A stretch of 55,613 nucleotides of DNA, taken from assembly GCA_015233135.1 (NCBI GenBank), contig JADFYH010000018.1, positions 1 through 55,613 on the forward strand, read 5' to 3'. The notes beneath the pieces are model-generated. The model saw only the letters and a program-made list of their open reading frames with translations, had not been told where the DNA came from and searched no databases. Within the stretch, counting starts at the first letter, position 1, and each line of letters begins with the position of its first letter. Shown here one piece after another: positions 18,371-27,477 of this stretch. The translations under genes and the position numbers were made by a program. The stretch is from Deltaproteobacteria bacterium. Lineage in GTDB: Bacteria > UBA10199 > JADFYH01.

Positions 18371-21000
18371 ATTCCAAACAAATCCGAGAAAAATTTCTTC
18401 AATATTTTGAATCTAAAAATCATCAACGTGTGCGAAGTTCTTCGCTGATTCCCAGCAATGATCCGACCTTGTTTTTTACCAATGCCGGCATGGTGCAGTT
18501 TAAGAATCTTTTTTTGGGATTAGAAAAAGCGAGTTACAAGCGGGCAACTACCTCCCAAAAATGCATGCGTGTTTCGGGAAAGCACAATGATTTGGAAAAC
18601 GTGGGTCGTACTCATCGGCATCATACCTTTTTTGAGATGCTCGGAAATTTTTCTTTTGGGGATTATTTCAAAAAAGACGCCATCCATTATGCCTGGGAAT
18701 TTTTAACTAAAGTGATGAATTTGCCCAAAGATCGTTTGTGGGTCACGGTTTTCCGCGAAGATGATGAAGCGGCAGCTTTGTGGGAAAAAGAGATAGGGAT
18801 AGATCCTAAAAGGATCATTCGTCTGGGTGAAAAAGACAACTTTTGGAGTATGGGCGAAGAAGGCCCTTGTGGACCTTGTACCGAAATTCATTATGATTTT
18901 CGGGTAAAATTTGAAGAGACTGAAGAGAGCTTTTTGAAGGCCGCCGATTCGGGTGAAGTGGTAGAAATCTGGAATCTGGTTTTCATGCAGTATAACCGCA
19001 GTGCGGATGGCACTATGGAAGATCTGCCCAAACCCAGTGTGGATACGGGAATGGGCCTGGAGCGTCTGGCTTGTGTGGTGCAAGGAAAACTTTCCAATTA
19101 TGAATGTGATTTGTTCACGCCGCTCATTTCCAGAATAGAAGAGTTGGTCGGAAAAAAATGTGGAGTGAATGAAGCCACGACGGTTTCCATTCGAGTATTG
19201 GCCGATCATATCCGCGCCACCGCTTTTTTAATTGGTGACGGTGTGCAACCTGCCAACGAAGGCCGAGGTTATGTGCTGCGACGTATTATGCGCCGTGCCA
19301 TTCGCCATGGACGCATGCTGGGGCAGAATCAGCCTTTCTTTTATAAATTGCTCGATACCTTGGTGGCTGAAATGGGCGAGGCCTATCCCGAATTAATTAA
19401 ACACAAAACCTTTATCGAATCGGTAATCAAAGCTGAAGAAGAACGCTTTCTCACCACCCTTGAAAAAGGTCTGGAGATGATTGAGGCCGAAAAACAAAAG
19501 CTGAAGCAGAGTGGGGAAAAGTGTTTTGCGGGAGACATCGTCTTTAAACTTTACGACACCTTTGGTTTTCCCGTCGATCTCATCCAGAATATCGCCGATG
19601 AAGAAGGCTATATCGTGGACATGGAAGGCTTTGAAGAAGCCATGCTGACCCAGAAACAATCCGCCCGCCGTGCCTGGAGAGGTTCAGGTCAGGAAAAAGT
19701 GGCCCAAGTTTATCAAGAGTTGGCCAAGCATTTTCCTCCCACAAAATTTTTGGGATATGAAAGTTTGGAGGCCGATTCTAAAATGTTGGCCATGGTTCGC
19801 AATGGTGAAAAAATCAACGAAGCAAAAGTGGGCGATCAAATTTATCTCCTCGCAGAACAAACTCCTTTTTATGGCGAGTCGGGGGGACAAGTGGGTGATG
19901 TGGGAACACTCAGTGGAAGAAATTTTAAGATTCAAATCGAAGATACCCAAAAACCCGTGCCCGATTACGTGGTGCATATTGGAAAAGTTACGCAAGGTTT
20001 CGTGAAAACGGGGGACCTTATCCATCTGAGCGTGGATGCCAAATTTCGTACACCGACTCAACTCAATCACACGGCGACACATCTATTGCATGCTGCGCTC
20101 CGCCAGGTCTTGGGAGATCATGTTCGTCAGGCGGGGTCACAAGTGGCGCCTCATCGCTTGAGATTTGATTTCAGTCATTTCGAGCCGCTGACGGACGAGC
20201 AAGTGGAGAAGATTGAATCCATCGTGAATCAAAAAATCCGCGAAAGTATTCCTGTCGCAAAAAAAGAAATGGCTTATGACGAGGCTATTTCCACCGGCGC
20301 GATGGCCTTGTTTGGAGAAAAATATGGAGACAAAGTTCGCGTGTTGAGCGTGGGTGATTTTTCAACTGAACTTTGTGGGGGAACTCATATCGATCATACC
20401 GGCGAAATTGGCTTCTTTAAAATTGTGGAAGAAACTTCAGTCGCCGCCGGTGTGCGTCGTATTGAGGCTGTGACGGGACAAGACGCCCTCCAGTATTGCC
20501 GCAAGTTGGAGCGTCAATTGAAGCAGCTTGCGCAGCAACTGAAGGTAGGGGTGAGTGACTTGCCTGAAAAATTAAATAAACTGAGCGAGCAGACCAAAAA
20601 AATGGAGAAAGAAATTGCAGCTCTTCGCAAGAAGCTGCTTTCAGGAGACTCTGCAGCGGATACTGCTCAAGACATCCGTGAAAAAAATGGTGCGAAATTT
20701 TTGGCCACAAAAGTGGAGGCCGAAGATATTAATTCTTTACGCGCCTATTCGGATCAGCTTCTGGCAAAGCTGGGAAATGGTGTGCTGCTCTTGTCCGCAG
20801 CTATGGAAGGCAAAGTGACCCTCATTGTTCGTGTGTCCAAAGAACTCTGTTCCCAATACAAGGCCGGTGAGATCATTAAACCGTTGGCAGAAATTATCGG
20901 TGGCTCCGGCGGAGGTAGACCTGATATGGCCCAGGCGGGAGGGACTCATGTGGAGAAGATAGAAGAGGCCTTGAAGAAGTTTTATGAAATCATGAAATGA
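18367..21000 (+). CDS. alaS: Alanyl-tRNA synthetase
   Basis: The protein has 877 residues, full length for AlaS. The class II catalytic core (1-250) begins with FLQYFESKNHQRVRSSSLI and includes FTNAGMVQFK. The editing domain carries the zinc site HTATHLLHAALR and CGGTHIDHTGEIG (His and Cys/His ligands about 563-567 and 666-670). The C-Ala domain ends in a DHHA1-type GGSGGGRPDMAQAGG. It charges tRNA-Ala and hydrolyses misacylated Ser/Gly. It is coupled to the upstream protease-like gene. Confidence 0.98.
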   Translation: MNSKQIREKFLQYFESKNHQRVRSSSLIPSNDPTLFFTNAGMVQFKNLFLGLEKASYKRATTSQKCMRVSGKHNDLENVGRTHRHHTFFEMLGNFSFGDYFKKDAIHYAWEFLTKVMNLPKDRLWVTVFREDDEAAALWEKEIGIDPKRIIRLGEKDNFWSMGEEGPCGPCTEIHYDFRVKFEETEESFLKAADSGEVVEIWNLVFMQYNRSADGTMEDLPKPSVDTGMGLERLACVVQGKLSNYECDLFTPLISRIEELVGKKCGVNEATTVSIRVLADHIRATAFLIGDGVQPANEGRGYVLRRIMRRAIRHGRMLGQNQPFFYKLLDTLVAEMGEAYPELIKHKTFIESVIKAEEERFLTTLEKGLEMIEAEKQKLKQSGEKCFAGDIVFKLYDTFGFPVDLIQNIADEEGYIVDMEGFEEAMLTQKQSARRAWRGSGQEKVAQVYQELAKHFPPTKFLGYESLEADSKMLAMVRNGEKINEAKVGDQIYLLAEQTPFYGESGGQVGDVGTLSGRNFKIQIEDTQKPVPDYVVHIGKVTQGFVKTGDLIHLSVDAKFRTPTQLNHTATHLLHAALRQVLGDHVRQAGSQVAPHRLRFDFSHFEPLTDEQVEKIESIVNQKIRESIPVAKKEMAYDEAISTGAMALFGEKYGDKVRVLSVGDFSTELCGGTHIDHTGEIGFFKIVEETSVAAGVRRIEAVTGQDALQYCRKLERQLKQLAQQLKVGVSDLPEKLNKLSEQTKKMEKEIAALRKKLLSGDSAADTAQDIREKNGAKFLATKVEAEDINSLRAYSDQLLAKLGNGVLLLSAAMEGKVTLIVRVSKELCSQYKAGEIIKPLAEIIGGSGGGRPDMAQAGGTHVEKIEEALKKFYEIMK

Positions 21001-21058
21001 GAACTCTAACAGCAAGTCTGGAGAGCGATTGCTTGGATAATAGTGTGCTGGTTTCCCC

Positions 21059-21730
21059 CTATCCCAATGTAGTTTTTATTTTAGCCCGACGCGCCAGGAG
21101 GGCTTTTTTGATCAGCGTGAGCAGCATCGGTAAAATGGAGATAAAAACGACCGACAAAATGATGCTATGAATTTTTTCTCCCAGGGCGCTTTTACCCAAA
21201 AAATGCCCAACGCTAGTTAAGGAAATAATCCAAAGGCTAGCTCCCAAGATACTGAATAAAATAAATTTTTTATAGGGCATCTCGGCAACGCCGGCGATGA
21301 AGGGAACAAAGGTTCTGAAGATGGGAACAAAGCGGGCCATCACCACCGCCTTGCCACCATGTCTTTCATAAAAGGCATGGGCATCCTCGGCATATTTCTT
21401 TTTAAAAAATCGTCCGTCCGCTTTGGCAAAAATTCTATGTCCGGTCTTGTTCCCTAAAAAGTAGCCCAGTTGGTCCCCAATAAATGCTGCGCCAATTAAT
21501 CCAAGGTTAAGTAAATAAAAATCTAAAATGGGTTGGTGGTATCCAAAACTTTTTGTGGTGAGATAGCCGGCGGTCACCAGCAAAGAATCGCCCGGTAAAA
21601 AGAAACCGGCCAGCAAGCCTGTTTCTGAAAAAATGATAAACATGATTAACCACGGCCCACCTGTTCGAATAAGCTGTTCAAGTCCGCCACTGGAGTGAAG
21701 TTCTGTTAAGAATTGATAAAAAGAATTCAT
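21059..21730 (-). CDS. DedA-family membrane protein
   Basis: A 223-residue protein with five or six hydrophobic segments. The SNARE-associated (VTT) core shows FSETGLLAGFFLPGDSLL, AAFIGDQLGYFLGN (the conserved GxxxGY motif) and FIRTFVPFIAGVAEM-type sequence (here ARFVPIFRTFVPFIAG). Recent work on DedA proteins links members to flipping undecaprenyl phosphate or phospholipids; which applies here is not determinable. The gene is transcribed away from the patatin gene. Confidence 0.9.
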   Translation of the reverse strand: MNSFYQFLTELHSSGGLEQLIRTGGPWLIMFIIFSETGLLAGFFLPGDSLLVTAGYLTTKSFGYHQPILDFYLLNLGLIGAAFIGDQLGYFLGNKTGHRIFAKADGRFFKKKYAEDAHAFYERHGGKAVVMARFVPIFRTFVPFIAGVAEMPYKKFILFSILGASLWIISLTSVGHFLGKSALGEKIHSIILSVVFISILPMLLTLIKKALLARRAKIKTTLG

Positions 21731-21810
21731 GAGTTCCCTTAAAAGCTATTAATAGTAATTGATTAAAGCCTTCTACTTCTTTTAAAATATTTGAATAGGA
21801 AAAAATAATT

Positions 21811-23070
21811 ATGGGGAAAATTGCTTTGGTTCTATCAGGGGGCGGTGCTCGGGGGGCCTATGAAGCCGGTGTGATTAATTATATTCGTACAGGCCTGCCT
21901 AAAACAGTCAGTTCCAGGGCCTTTGAGATCATCTCGGGTTCTTCAGCAGGAGCCATCAATGCCGCCGCCGTAGCCGCTTTTGCTCACGATCCTGAGCTTC
22001 AAGGCAAAATTATTCGGGAATTCTGGTCAAACTTAAAGCCGGAAGATGTCTACAATCGAAGTTTTTCGGCAGCCGCACAGTTTATTTCCTCTTCTGTGGG
22101 GGGCTTGTTTCGAAATCTCATTGCCCTGAATCCTCTCCGCTCCAAAAAAAGCTCATCCCATCATTTTAATTACATTTTAGATACTAATCCCCTGCGTGAA
22201 TATCTCAAAAAAAATATCCCCTGGGCCCAGCTCAATAAGAATGTTTTAAAAGGCACAGTGGATGCCCTTACCGTGACGGCAACCAACACCAAAAGTGGAC
22301 GCTGTGAACTTTTTATCAAAAAGAAACCCGAAATCAACTACACCGGAGAATATCGGGTTCATGAGGTGAATTTTCAGGCCGAACATGTCATTGCCTCGGC
22401 CGCTATTCCTGTCATCTTTCCCACTATTAAAATTGGAAAAACCTATTACACCGATGGCGGCTTGCGTCTTTTTGCGCCCATGTCTCCCGCGATTCAATTG
22501 AATGCCTCGGGCATCATCATGGTGGGGCTGAGACACAAGGCCACCGAACAAGAGATTCGTGCCTACGATGATGTTGAAATGAAAACGCCTCCCACGATTG
22601 CCCAACTTGCAGGACGAGTGATGAACATGATTTTTCTGGATCGTGTCCAATACGACCTGGAGCAGATGGATCGCATTAATAAAGTGATAGAATGGAGTGA
22701 AAAAGTTTACGGAAAAGATTATCTGACAAAAATCAACAGAATGCTTTCCAAAGAAAGAAGGACCGTCGACATTGCCAAGCGCGGGCTTAAAAAAATTAAT
22801 GTCGTTGAAATTTTACCTTCCACTTTTATCAGCAATATTTTCGAGCAATGGTACACCAAGCTTTCAAAAGGGGTTTACAAGCTTTCGGCGATGGAACAAT
22901 TGCTCTTGAGAGTACTTGACGTCAATGCCACAGATTCTCTAGAGCTGCTCAGCTATCTGACTTTTTCCAAAGAGTATATACAAGATCTGGTTGAGCTCGG
23001 TTATCAAGATGCCAAAAAACAGAAAGACCGTTTGATCGATCTTTTATCAACCCCTCATGAAACTGATTAG
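21811..23070 (+). CDS. Patatin-like phospholipase
   Basis: The protein has 419 residues. The N-terminal patatin domain (about 5-240) shows the glycine-rich oxyanion loop GGGARGAYEAG, the nucleophile elbow GSSAG (Ser about 45) and the catalytic Asp in DGG (about 217), so the Ser-Asp dyad is complete. The ~180-residue C-terminal helical extension is of unknown role. These enzymes hydrolyse acyl esters of phospholipids or other lipids. The exonuclease III start lies within its last 14 bases. Confidence 0.88.
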   Translation: MGKIALVLSGGGARGAYEAGVINYIRTGLPKTVSSRAFEIISGSSAGAINAAAVAAFAHDPELQGKIIREFWSNLKPEDVYNRSFSAAAQFISSSVGGLFRNLIALNPLRSKKSSSHHFNYILDTNPLREYLKKNIPWAQLNKNVLKGTVDALTVTATNTKSGRCELFIKKKPEINYTGEYRVHEVNFQAEHVIASAAIPVIFPTIKIGKTYYTDGGLRLFAPMSPAIQLNASGIIMVGLRHKATEQEIRAYDDVEMKTPPTIAQLAGRVMNMIFLDRVQYDLEQMDRINKVIEWSEKVYGKDYLTKINRMLSKERRTVDIAKRGLKKINVVEILPSTFISNIFEQWYTKLSKGVYKLSAMEQLLLRVLDVNATDSLELLSYLTFSKEYIQDLVELGYQDAKKQKDRLIDLLSTPHETD

Positions 23071-23815
23071 CTGGAATGTAAATGGACTCCGCGCTGTAGC
23101 CACCAAGGGCTTTCACGATTGGCTTGCTCAAACAGATCCTGATATCCTGGGACTTCAGGAAATTAAATGTAAAACAGAACAACTCACCCCGCTCCTCAAG
23201 GAATTCCCGGGTTATCATTCCTATTGGAATCCCGCCCAGCGCCCTGGCTATAGCGGGGTGGCTCTCTTTACCAAGCAAAAACCCATTGAGGTGCAGCTCA
23301 GCCTGGGGATTCCTCATTTTGACGACGAGGGAAGAACTATTATTGCCGAGTATGAAAATTTTTTTCTCATCAATAGTTACTATCCGAATGGTCGAGATGA
23401 TCTTTCCCGCGTGTCCTTTAAATTGGAGTACAGCGATGCCGTCCTCGCTCTAGCAAATAAACTCAAGGCTTCCAAACCCGTTCTGCTTTGTGGAGATTTC
23501 AACACCGCTCACCAGGAGATTGATTTGGCACGTCCCAAGGAAAATCAGGAGAACACAGGGTTTCTTCCGCAGGAAAGAGCGTGGATCGATAAGCTGCTGC
23601 TTGATGGTTATGTGGATATTTTCAGAAAGCTTAATCCAAACCCCGGACATTATTCCTGGTGGTCTTATCGGGCCGCTGCACGAAAAAAAAATGTGGGTTG
23701 GAGGATTGATTATTTTTTTGTAAGTGAAAACTTTGTTTCGCAGGTGAAAAAATCTTATTATCAACACGAGGTTTTAGGGTCGGATCATTGTCCGGTGGTT
23801 TTGGAAACTGCATAA
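23057..23815 (+). CDS. xth: Exodeoxyribonuclease III (AP endonuclease, Xth family)
   Basis: The protein has 252 residues. It starts MKLISWNVNGLRA, with the catalytic Glu in LGLQEIK (about 34), Tyr in NSYYPNG, the Asn/Asp pair in CGDFNTAH and a GSDHCPV C-terminal His block. All exonuclease/endonuclease/phosphatase family active-site elements are present. The enzyme incises abasic sites and trims 3' ends in base-excision repair. It overlaps the patatin gene by 14 bases, suggesting cotranscription. Confidence 0.95.
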   Translation: MKLISWNVNGLRAVATKGFHDWLAQTDPDILGLQEIKCKTEQLTPLLKEFPGYHSYWNPAQRPGYSGVALFTKQKPIEVQLSLGIPHFDDEGRTIIAEYENFFLINSYYPNGRDDLSRVSFKLEYSDAVLALANKLKASKPVLLCGDFNTAHQEIDLARPKENQENTGFLPQERAWIDKLLLDGYVDIFRKLNPNPGHYSWWSYRAAARKKNVGWRIDYFFVSENFVSQVKKSYYQHEVLGSDHCPVVLETA

Positions 23816-23816
23816 A

Positions 23817-23920
23817 GTCCCTCCCCTTAAGCTAAGGGGAGGTTAGGAGGGGTTATGGTCCACTTGCATAAAATTGCCATAACGCCCCCTGACCCCCTCT
23901 TAGCTTAAGAGGGGGAAATC
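23817..23920. repeat. Palindromic two-arm repeat element (copy A)
   Basis: The left arm (23819-23858) and right arm (23877-23920) are near-complementary around an 18-base centre; each arm itself holds a small hairpin built on TTAAGCTAAG. A single arm of almost identical sequence occurs at 27414-27455, and related palindromes at 25463-25575 and 42452-42870. It resembles the REP/MITE-like palindromes common in intergenic DNA. It ends directly before the rhodanese-NifU gene. Confidence 0.8.
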
Positions 23921-23922
23921 TC

Positions 23923-24687
23923 ATGTTCAGCTCAAAAAAACAAATTGAACAATTAGAAACACAAATTGCTTCACTCCAAAAAAAAATTAAAAACATCCAA
24001 GAAAGTTACGAGCAAAATTTAAGATCTCTGCGTCAACAAGTTGCGGCCATGGTCAGTGGTTATCCGGTGAGTCCGGAGGCCATCCTTTCGGGATTGGGCT
24101 ATTCTGAAATCCCCAAAGAAAATGTGCTTGAGTTTATAGAACAGCATCCCGAGTTGTTGGTGCTGGATGTTCGCTCCGATACAGGCTGGAATGCAGGTCA
24201 TATCCCCAATGCCAAGCATATCCCTGCCGAGCAAGTGCTGTTGCGACTGCATGAATTTCCCAGTAAAAAACAGCCCATCCTCACGATTTGCACCAATGGC
24301 AACACCGGGGTGAGCGTGGCTCAACAACTGGCCCGCGAAGGTTTTCAACTGGTGTTTAATGCCTTGGGTGGAATGGCTGGATATAGCGGAAAACTGGAAG
24401 CGCCGAAGGCAGAGATCACAAACGAAGAAGAAATCGAAGGTGAAAATAGAGAGCTCATCGCAAAAGTGGTAGAAATTATCGACAGAGATATTCGTCCAGG
24501 GCTTAAAAAAGATGGGGGAGATTTAAAAATTCTTTCAGTCCACGAAGGTGTTGTAAATATTAAAATGATTGGTGCCTGTGCAGGTTGCGGGGCACTGCAT
24601 TCTACAGTGAATGAGGGAATTAAAAAACATGTGATGAAATTGATTTCAGAAATAAAAGATGTGAGAGATTTGAGTAAGGGAATTTAG
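23923..24687 (+). CDS. Rhodanese-NifU C-terminal domain fusion with N-terminal coiled coil
   Basis: The protein has 254 residues. Residues 1-45 are a coiled coil (QIEQLETQIASLQKKIKNI). A rhodanese domain at about 65-155 has LDVRSDTGWNAGHIPNAKH and the catalytic-loop Cys in TICTNGNTG. The NifU-like Fe-S scaffold domain at about 175-245 has LKKDGGDLKIL and the CxxC motif ACAGCG. The fusion suggests a protein that combines sulfane-sulfur transfer with Fe-S cluster scaffolding or transfer (inference). It is immediately followed by a TrmN6-like methyltransferase without a gap. The ATG is 23923. Confidence 0.85.
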   Translation: MFSSKKQIEQLETQIASLQKKIKNIQESYEQNLRSLRQQVAAMVSGYPVSPEAILSGLGYSEIPKENVLEFIEQHPELLVLDVRSDTGWNAGHIPNAKHIPAEQVLLRLHEFPSKKQPILTICTNGNTGVSVAQQLAREGFQLVFNALGGMAGYSGKLEAPKAEITNEEEIEGENRELIAKVVEIIDRDIRPGLKKDGGDLKILSVHEGVVNIKMIGACAGCGALHSTVNEGIKKHVMKLISEIKDVRDLSKGI

Positions 24688-25410
24688 ATGTTTCAAGTCA
24701 CCCTCCATCAACCAACAAAAGGTTACCGCTACAATATCGATTCATTACTTCTCTCCAAATTTGCAAAATTCAAAAAAAATGAAAGGGTCTGTGACCTCGG
24801 TTGTGGAGTGGGAATTCTCGGTATCCTGGCCTTAATTTGGGGAAAAGCTAGTGAAGTAGTGGGAGTCGAAGTACAGGAAGAGCTTGCACGATTTGCACAG
24901 CAAAATATTGAAGAGCTTCAGCTGCAAAATTCTTTTCGCCTGATTTGCGACAATTGGAAAAGAGTGGCAAAGCAGCTGAAGTCAGAGCGTTTTGATTTAA
25001 TTTTGTCCAATCCTCCTTACCGAAAATCAGGGAGCGGAAGACTTTCCAGTCATACTCAAAAAATTATTGCCAAGCACGAGGTGAAAGGAAGTTTGAAAGA
25101 TCTGCTTATTACTGGAAAACAATTGATGGCCCGCAAAGGCCGATTTTGTTTGATTTATCCGACGCTGCGACTTGAAGAATTCATTCAAGAAACCGGGAAG
25201 CAGGGGCTAAAAATTTCCAGACTCCAAATGGTACATCCCTTTGTCCATCAAAAAGCTAATCATTTTATGGTGGAATTAAAATTGAGTGTGCAAGGGGAAA
25301 TTGAGATACAACCTGCTTTAGTGGTTTATAAAGAAGCAGGTGTTTACACAGAAGAAGTCGAAGGGTGGGTGGGAAAGCAGTTTGATCCATCGGAGTTGGA
25401 TAGGGAATAA
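24688..25410 (+). CDS. TrmN6/YfiC-like N6-adenine methyltransferase
   Basis: The protein has 240 residues. The N-terminus YRYNIDSLLLSKFA matches the (F)xxDxxLLAxF pattern of COG4123 enzymes. The SAM site is VCDLGCGVGILGIL (motif I), and NPPY in LILSNPPYRKSG is the catalytic motif of amino-methyltransferases. E. coli YfiC/TrmN6 methylates A37 of tRNA1-Val; that target is inferred from family. It starts at the base after the NifU-fusion stop. Confidence 0.8.
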   Translation: MFQVTLHQPTKGYRYNIDSLLLSKFAKFKKNERVCDLGCGVGILGILALIWGKASEVVGVEVQEELARFAQQNIEELQLQNSFRLICDNWKRVAKQLKSERFDLILSNPPYRKSGSGRLSSHTQKIIAKHEVKGSLKDLLITGKQLMARKGRFCLIYPTLRLEEFIQETGKQGLKISRLQMVHPFVHQKANHFMVELKLSVQGEIEIQPALVVYKEAGVYTEEVEGWVGKQFDPSELDRE

Positions 25411-25462
25411 GGCCTCAATTTGGGAAGGTGACTTCGCTCACTTTCAGGCGATCACTTCAGTG

Positions 25463-25575
25463 TTTCCCCTCTCCCTTCGAGGGGAGAGGGCAGGGTGAGG
25501 GTGATATTGATGGAATCAAATTGAATCAAATGTCACCCCCTCCCTAACCCTCCCCCCTCAAGGTGGAGGGGATTT
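25463..25575. repeat. Palindromic two-arm repeat element (copy B)
   Basis: The left arm 25463-25504 and right arm 25533-25575 are near-complementary (TTCCCCTCTCCC... against ...GTGGAGGGGATTT). It belongs to the same family as the elements at 23.8, 27.4 and 42.5 kb. It lies between convergent genes and could also act as a two-way terminator, though no clear U-tract follows. Confidence 0.75.
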
Positions 25576-25620
25576 CTAATCCAAGTGGCGTCTGTTGACT
25601 TCTAGTCGACAGTGGTTGAA

Positions 25621-26409
25621 TCAATTTCCCTTAAACCCCGGCCTCCGTTTTTCTTGAATCGCTCTTACACCTTCTTTCAAATCTTCCGTGGGGAAACACT
25701 GGGCTTGTCCACTAGACTCGTAATCAAACACTTCCTCTAAAGTCCAATTTACCGCCTTTTGAAGGCCTTTCTTCATAATCTTGAGAGGAAGAGGTGCGTT
25801 GGTGGCGATTAGATTTGCAAAAGCCAGAGTTTCTTTTTCCAGATTTTCAGGGCTGCAGATTCTGTTCAATAAGCCCATCTGAAAAGCTTCAGAAGCTTCT
25901 AATGTCCGTCCGCTAAAGAAGAGATCGGCGGCCTTGGCGGGGCCTAGTAATTTGGTGACGAAATAAAGCCCACCCATTCCCGAAGATAAACCTAACTTTG
26001 CAAAATTAACTCCCATTTTGGCTTGGTCCGAGGAATAACGAATGTCGCAAGCGAGGGCCAGACAAAAGCCAGCGCCAATGCTGGGGCCATTGATCATGGC
26101 AATGCTGGGGACTTCCAAATTTCTCACCGATAAAAATTTGGAATAAAATTCGATCATGTCTTGTTTATTTTGCTCCGGGGTTCTCTTCGTACGATCCAAA
26201 ATAAATTGCAGATTTCCACCGGCAGAAAAAGCTTTGCCAGTGCCTGTCACAAGCACGACGCGGAGTTCTTTCTTCTGATTCAGCTGAGGGATAAGCGCTT
26301 TGAGTTCGTCTCCCATTTCTGGCGTGATCGCATTGAGTTGTTCGGGATTGTTTAAGGTGATTTTTCCTATAGGCCCATCTTGATTAAAAAGAATCAGTGG
26401 CATATTCAT
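25621..26409 (-). CDS. Enoyl-CoA hydratase/isomerase-family protein
   Basis: A 262-residue crotonase fold. Both oxyanion-hole segments are present: AFSAGGNLQFI and GPSIGAGFCLALACDIR. At the positions of the rat hydratase catalytic Glu residues, however, I read Phe (VNFAKLGLSSGMGG, for Glu144) and Asp (GPAKAADLFFSG, for Glu164). It may therefore be an isomerase or another crotonase-superfamily activity and not a standard hydratase. The gene stands alone, convergent with the TrmN6-like gene and divergent from the HDAC-family gene. Confidence 0.8.
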   Translation of the reverse strand: MNMPLILFNQDGPIGKITLNNPEQLNAITPEMGDELKALIPQLNQKKELRVVLVTGTGKAFSAGGNLQFILDRTKRTPEQNKQDMIEFYSKFLSVRNLEVPSIAMINGPSIGAGFCLALACDIRYSSDQAKMGVNFAKLGLSSGMGGLYFVTKLLGPAKAADLFFSGRTLEASEAFQMGLLNRICSPENLEKETLAFANLIATNAPLPLKIMKKGLQKAVNWTLEEVFDYESSGQAQCFPTEDLKEGVRAIQEKRRPGFKGN

Positions 26410-26466
26410 CCTCTATTATAAGTTTTAATGTGAGAATCTCGGAAATCATAAAAAGGTTTTTCTGTC

Positions 26467-27408
26467 ATGAATAAAATTGCCCTTGTTCAAGACCCTCTTT
26501 ACTTAGAACACCTCACCGGTGCCTTGCATCCCGAGTCTCCTCAGCGCTTAAAAGCCATTTCTGCAATGCTGAAAAATAGTGGCTTAGAAAGCAAAACCAA
26601 AAAACTCGAGCCCCGAAGAGCTACCCCAGAAGAAATCCAACTCATTCATACTCCGCAACTTTTTAAACAAATCGAGGCCACTCAATACCGCGAATCTACT
26701 TATCTGGATGCCGATACCCATGCCTCAGAAAAATCTTTTTTAGCGGCGGAGTCTGCGGTGGGGGGATTGTTAACGGCCTTGGATGAATTGCTCGAAGGAA
26801 ACATTGAACAGGCCTTTTGTTTTCCGCGTCCCCCCGGACACCACGCAGAAGCGCATCGGGCGATGGGTTTCTGTTTATTTAATAATGTGGCGATTGCGGC
26901 GGAATATGCGTTGAAGAAAAAAAATCTTAAAAAAGTTTTCATCTACGATTTTGATGTGCATCACGGCAATGGCACTCAGCATGTTTTTGAAGATCGTGCA
27001 GATGTGTTTTATCTCTCACTCCATCAATATCCGTTTTATCCTGGCACGGGTGCTGCTTCTGAAAAGGGCCAAGGAGCAGGCGAGGGTTATACGCTCAACC
27101 TTCCACTGCCTGCGGGTTGTGGGGATAAGGAATACCTGCAAAATATTCAAAATCAAGTTGAGCCAGCCCTCCTGAATTACAAACCAGATCTCTTGATTGT
27201 CTCAGCAGGTTTTGATGCCCATCAACGGGATCCTCTAGGAGGGATGGAAGTGAGTACAAAGGGCTTTCGAGCGATGGCGGAATCCATCACAAAAATGAAA
27301 ATAAAATGCGGAAACATTCCTGTGCTTTATTCCCTCGAAGGTGGATATGACTTGCAAGGTCTTTCCGAATCGGTAAAGGAAGTGGTTGAGGTGATGCTGC
27401 AAAAGTAA
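26467..27408 (+). CDS. Histone deacetylase/acetoin utilization-family deacylase
   Basis: The protein has 313 residues, the size of bacterial class II HDAC-like enzymes. The active site is complete: RPPGHHAEAHRAMGFCLFN (His pair), the zinc ligands in DFDVHHGNGTQ (Asp, His), SAGFDAHQRDPLGGM (Asp), and the Tyr loop LEGGYD. These enzymes deacetylate proteins, polyamines or small molecules; the substrate is not predictable. HPESPQRL near the N-terminus is a family signature. Confidence 0.92.
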   Translation: MNKIALVQDPLYLEHLTGALHPESPQRLKAISAMLKNSGLESKTKKLEPRRATPEEIQLIHTPQLFKQIEATQYRESTYLDADTHASEKSFLAAESAVGGLLTALDELLEGNIEQAFCFPRPPGHHAEAHRAMGFCLFNNVAIAAEYALKKKNLKKVFIYDFDVHHGNGTQHVFEDRADVFYLSLHQYPFYPGTGAASEKGQGAGEGYTLNLPLPAGCGDKEYLQNIQNQVEPALLNYKPDLLIVSAGFDAHQRDPLGGMEVSTKGFRAMAESITKMKIKCGNIPVLYSLEGGYDLQGLSESVKEVVEVMLQK

Positions 27409-27413
27409 AAACA

Positions 27414-27455
27414 TTTCCCCCTCTTAAGCTAAGAGGGGGTTAGGGGGCGTTATGG
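27414..27455 (+). repeat. Single-arm copy of the palindromic repeat (copy C)
   Basis: This differs at about one position from the reverse complement of the right arm of copy A (23877-23920). Only one arm is present. It ends about 20 bases before the cyclophilin start, so it lies in that gene's 5' leader. Confidence 0.8.
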
Positions 27456-27477
27456 CAAAAGGGGAGGCGACTTACAT

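Noticed and set aside
23817-23920. Repeated blocks as a CRISPR array
   Set aside because: Only two inverted arms with one spacer are present; there is no series of direct repeats and no cas gene.
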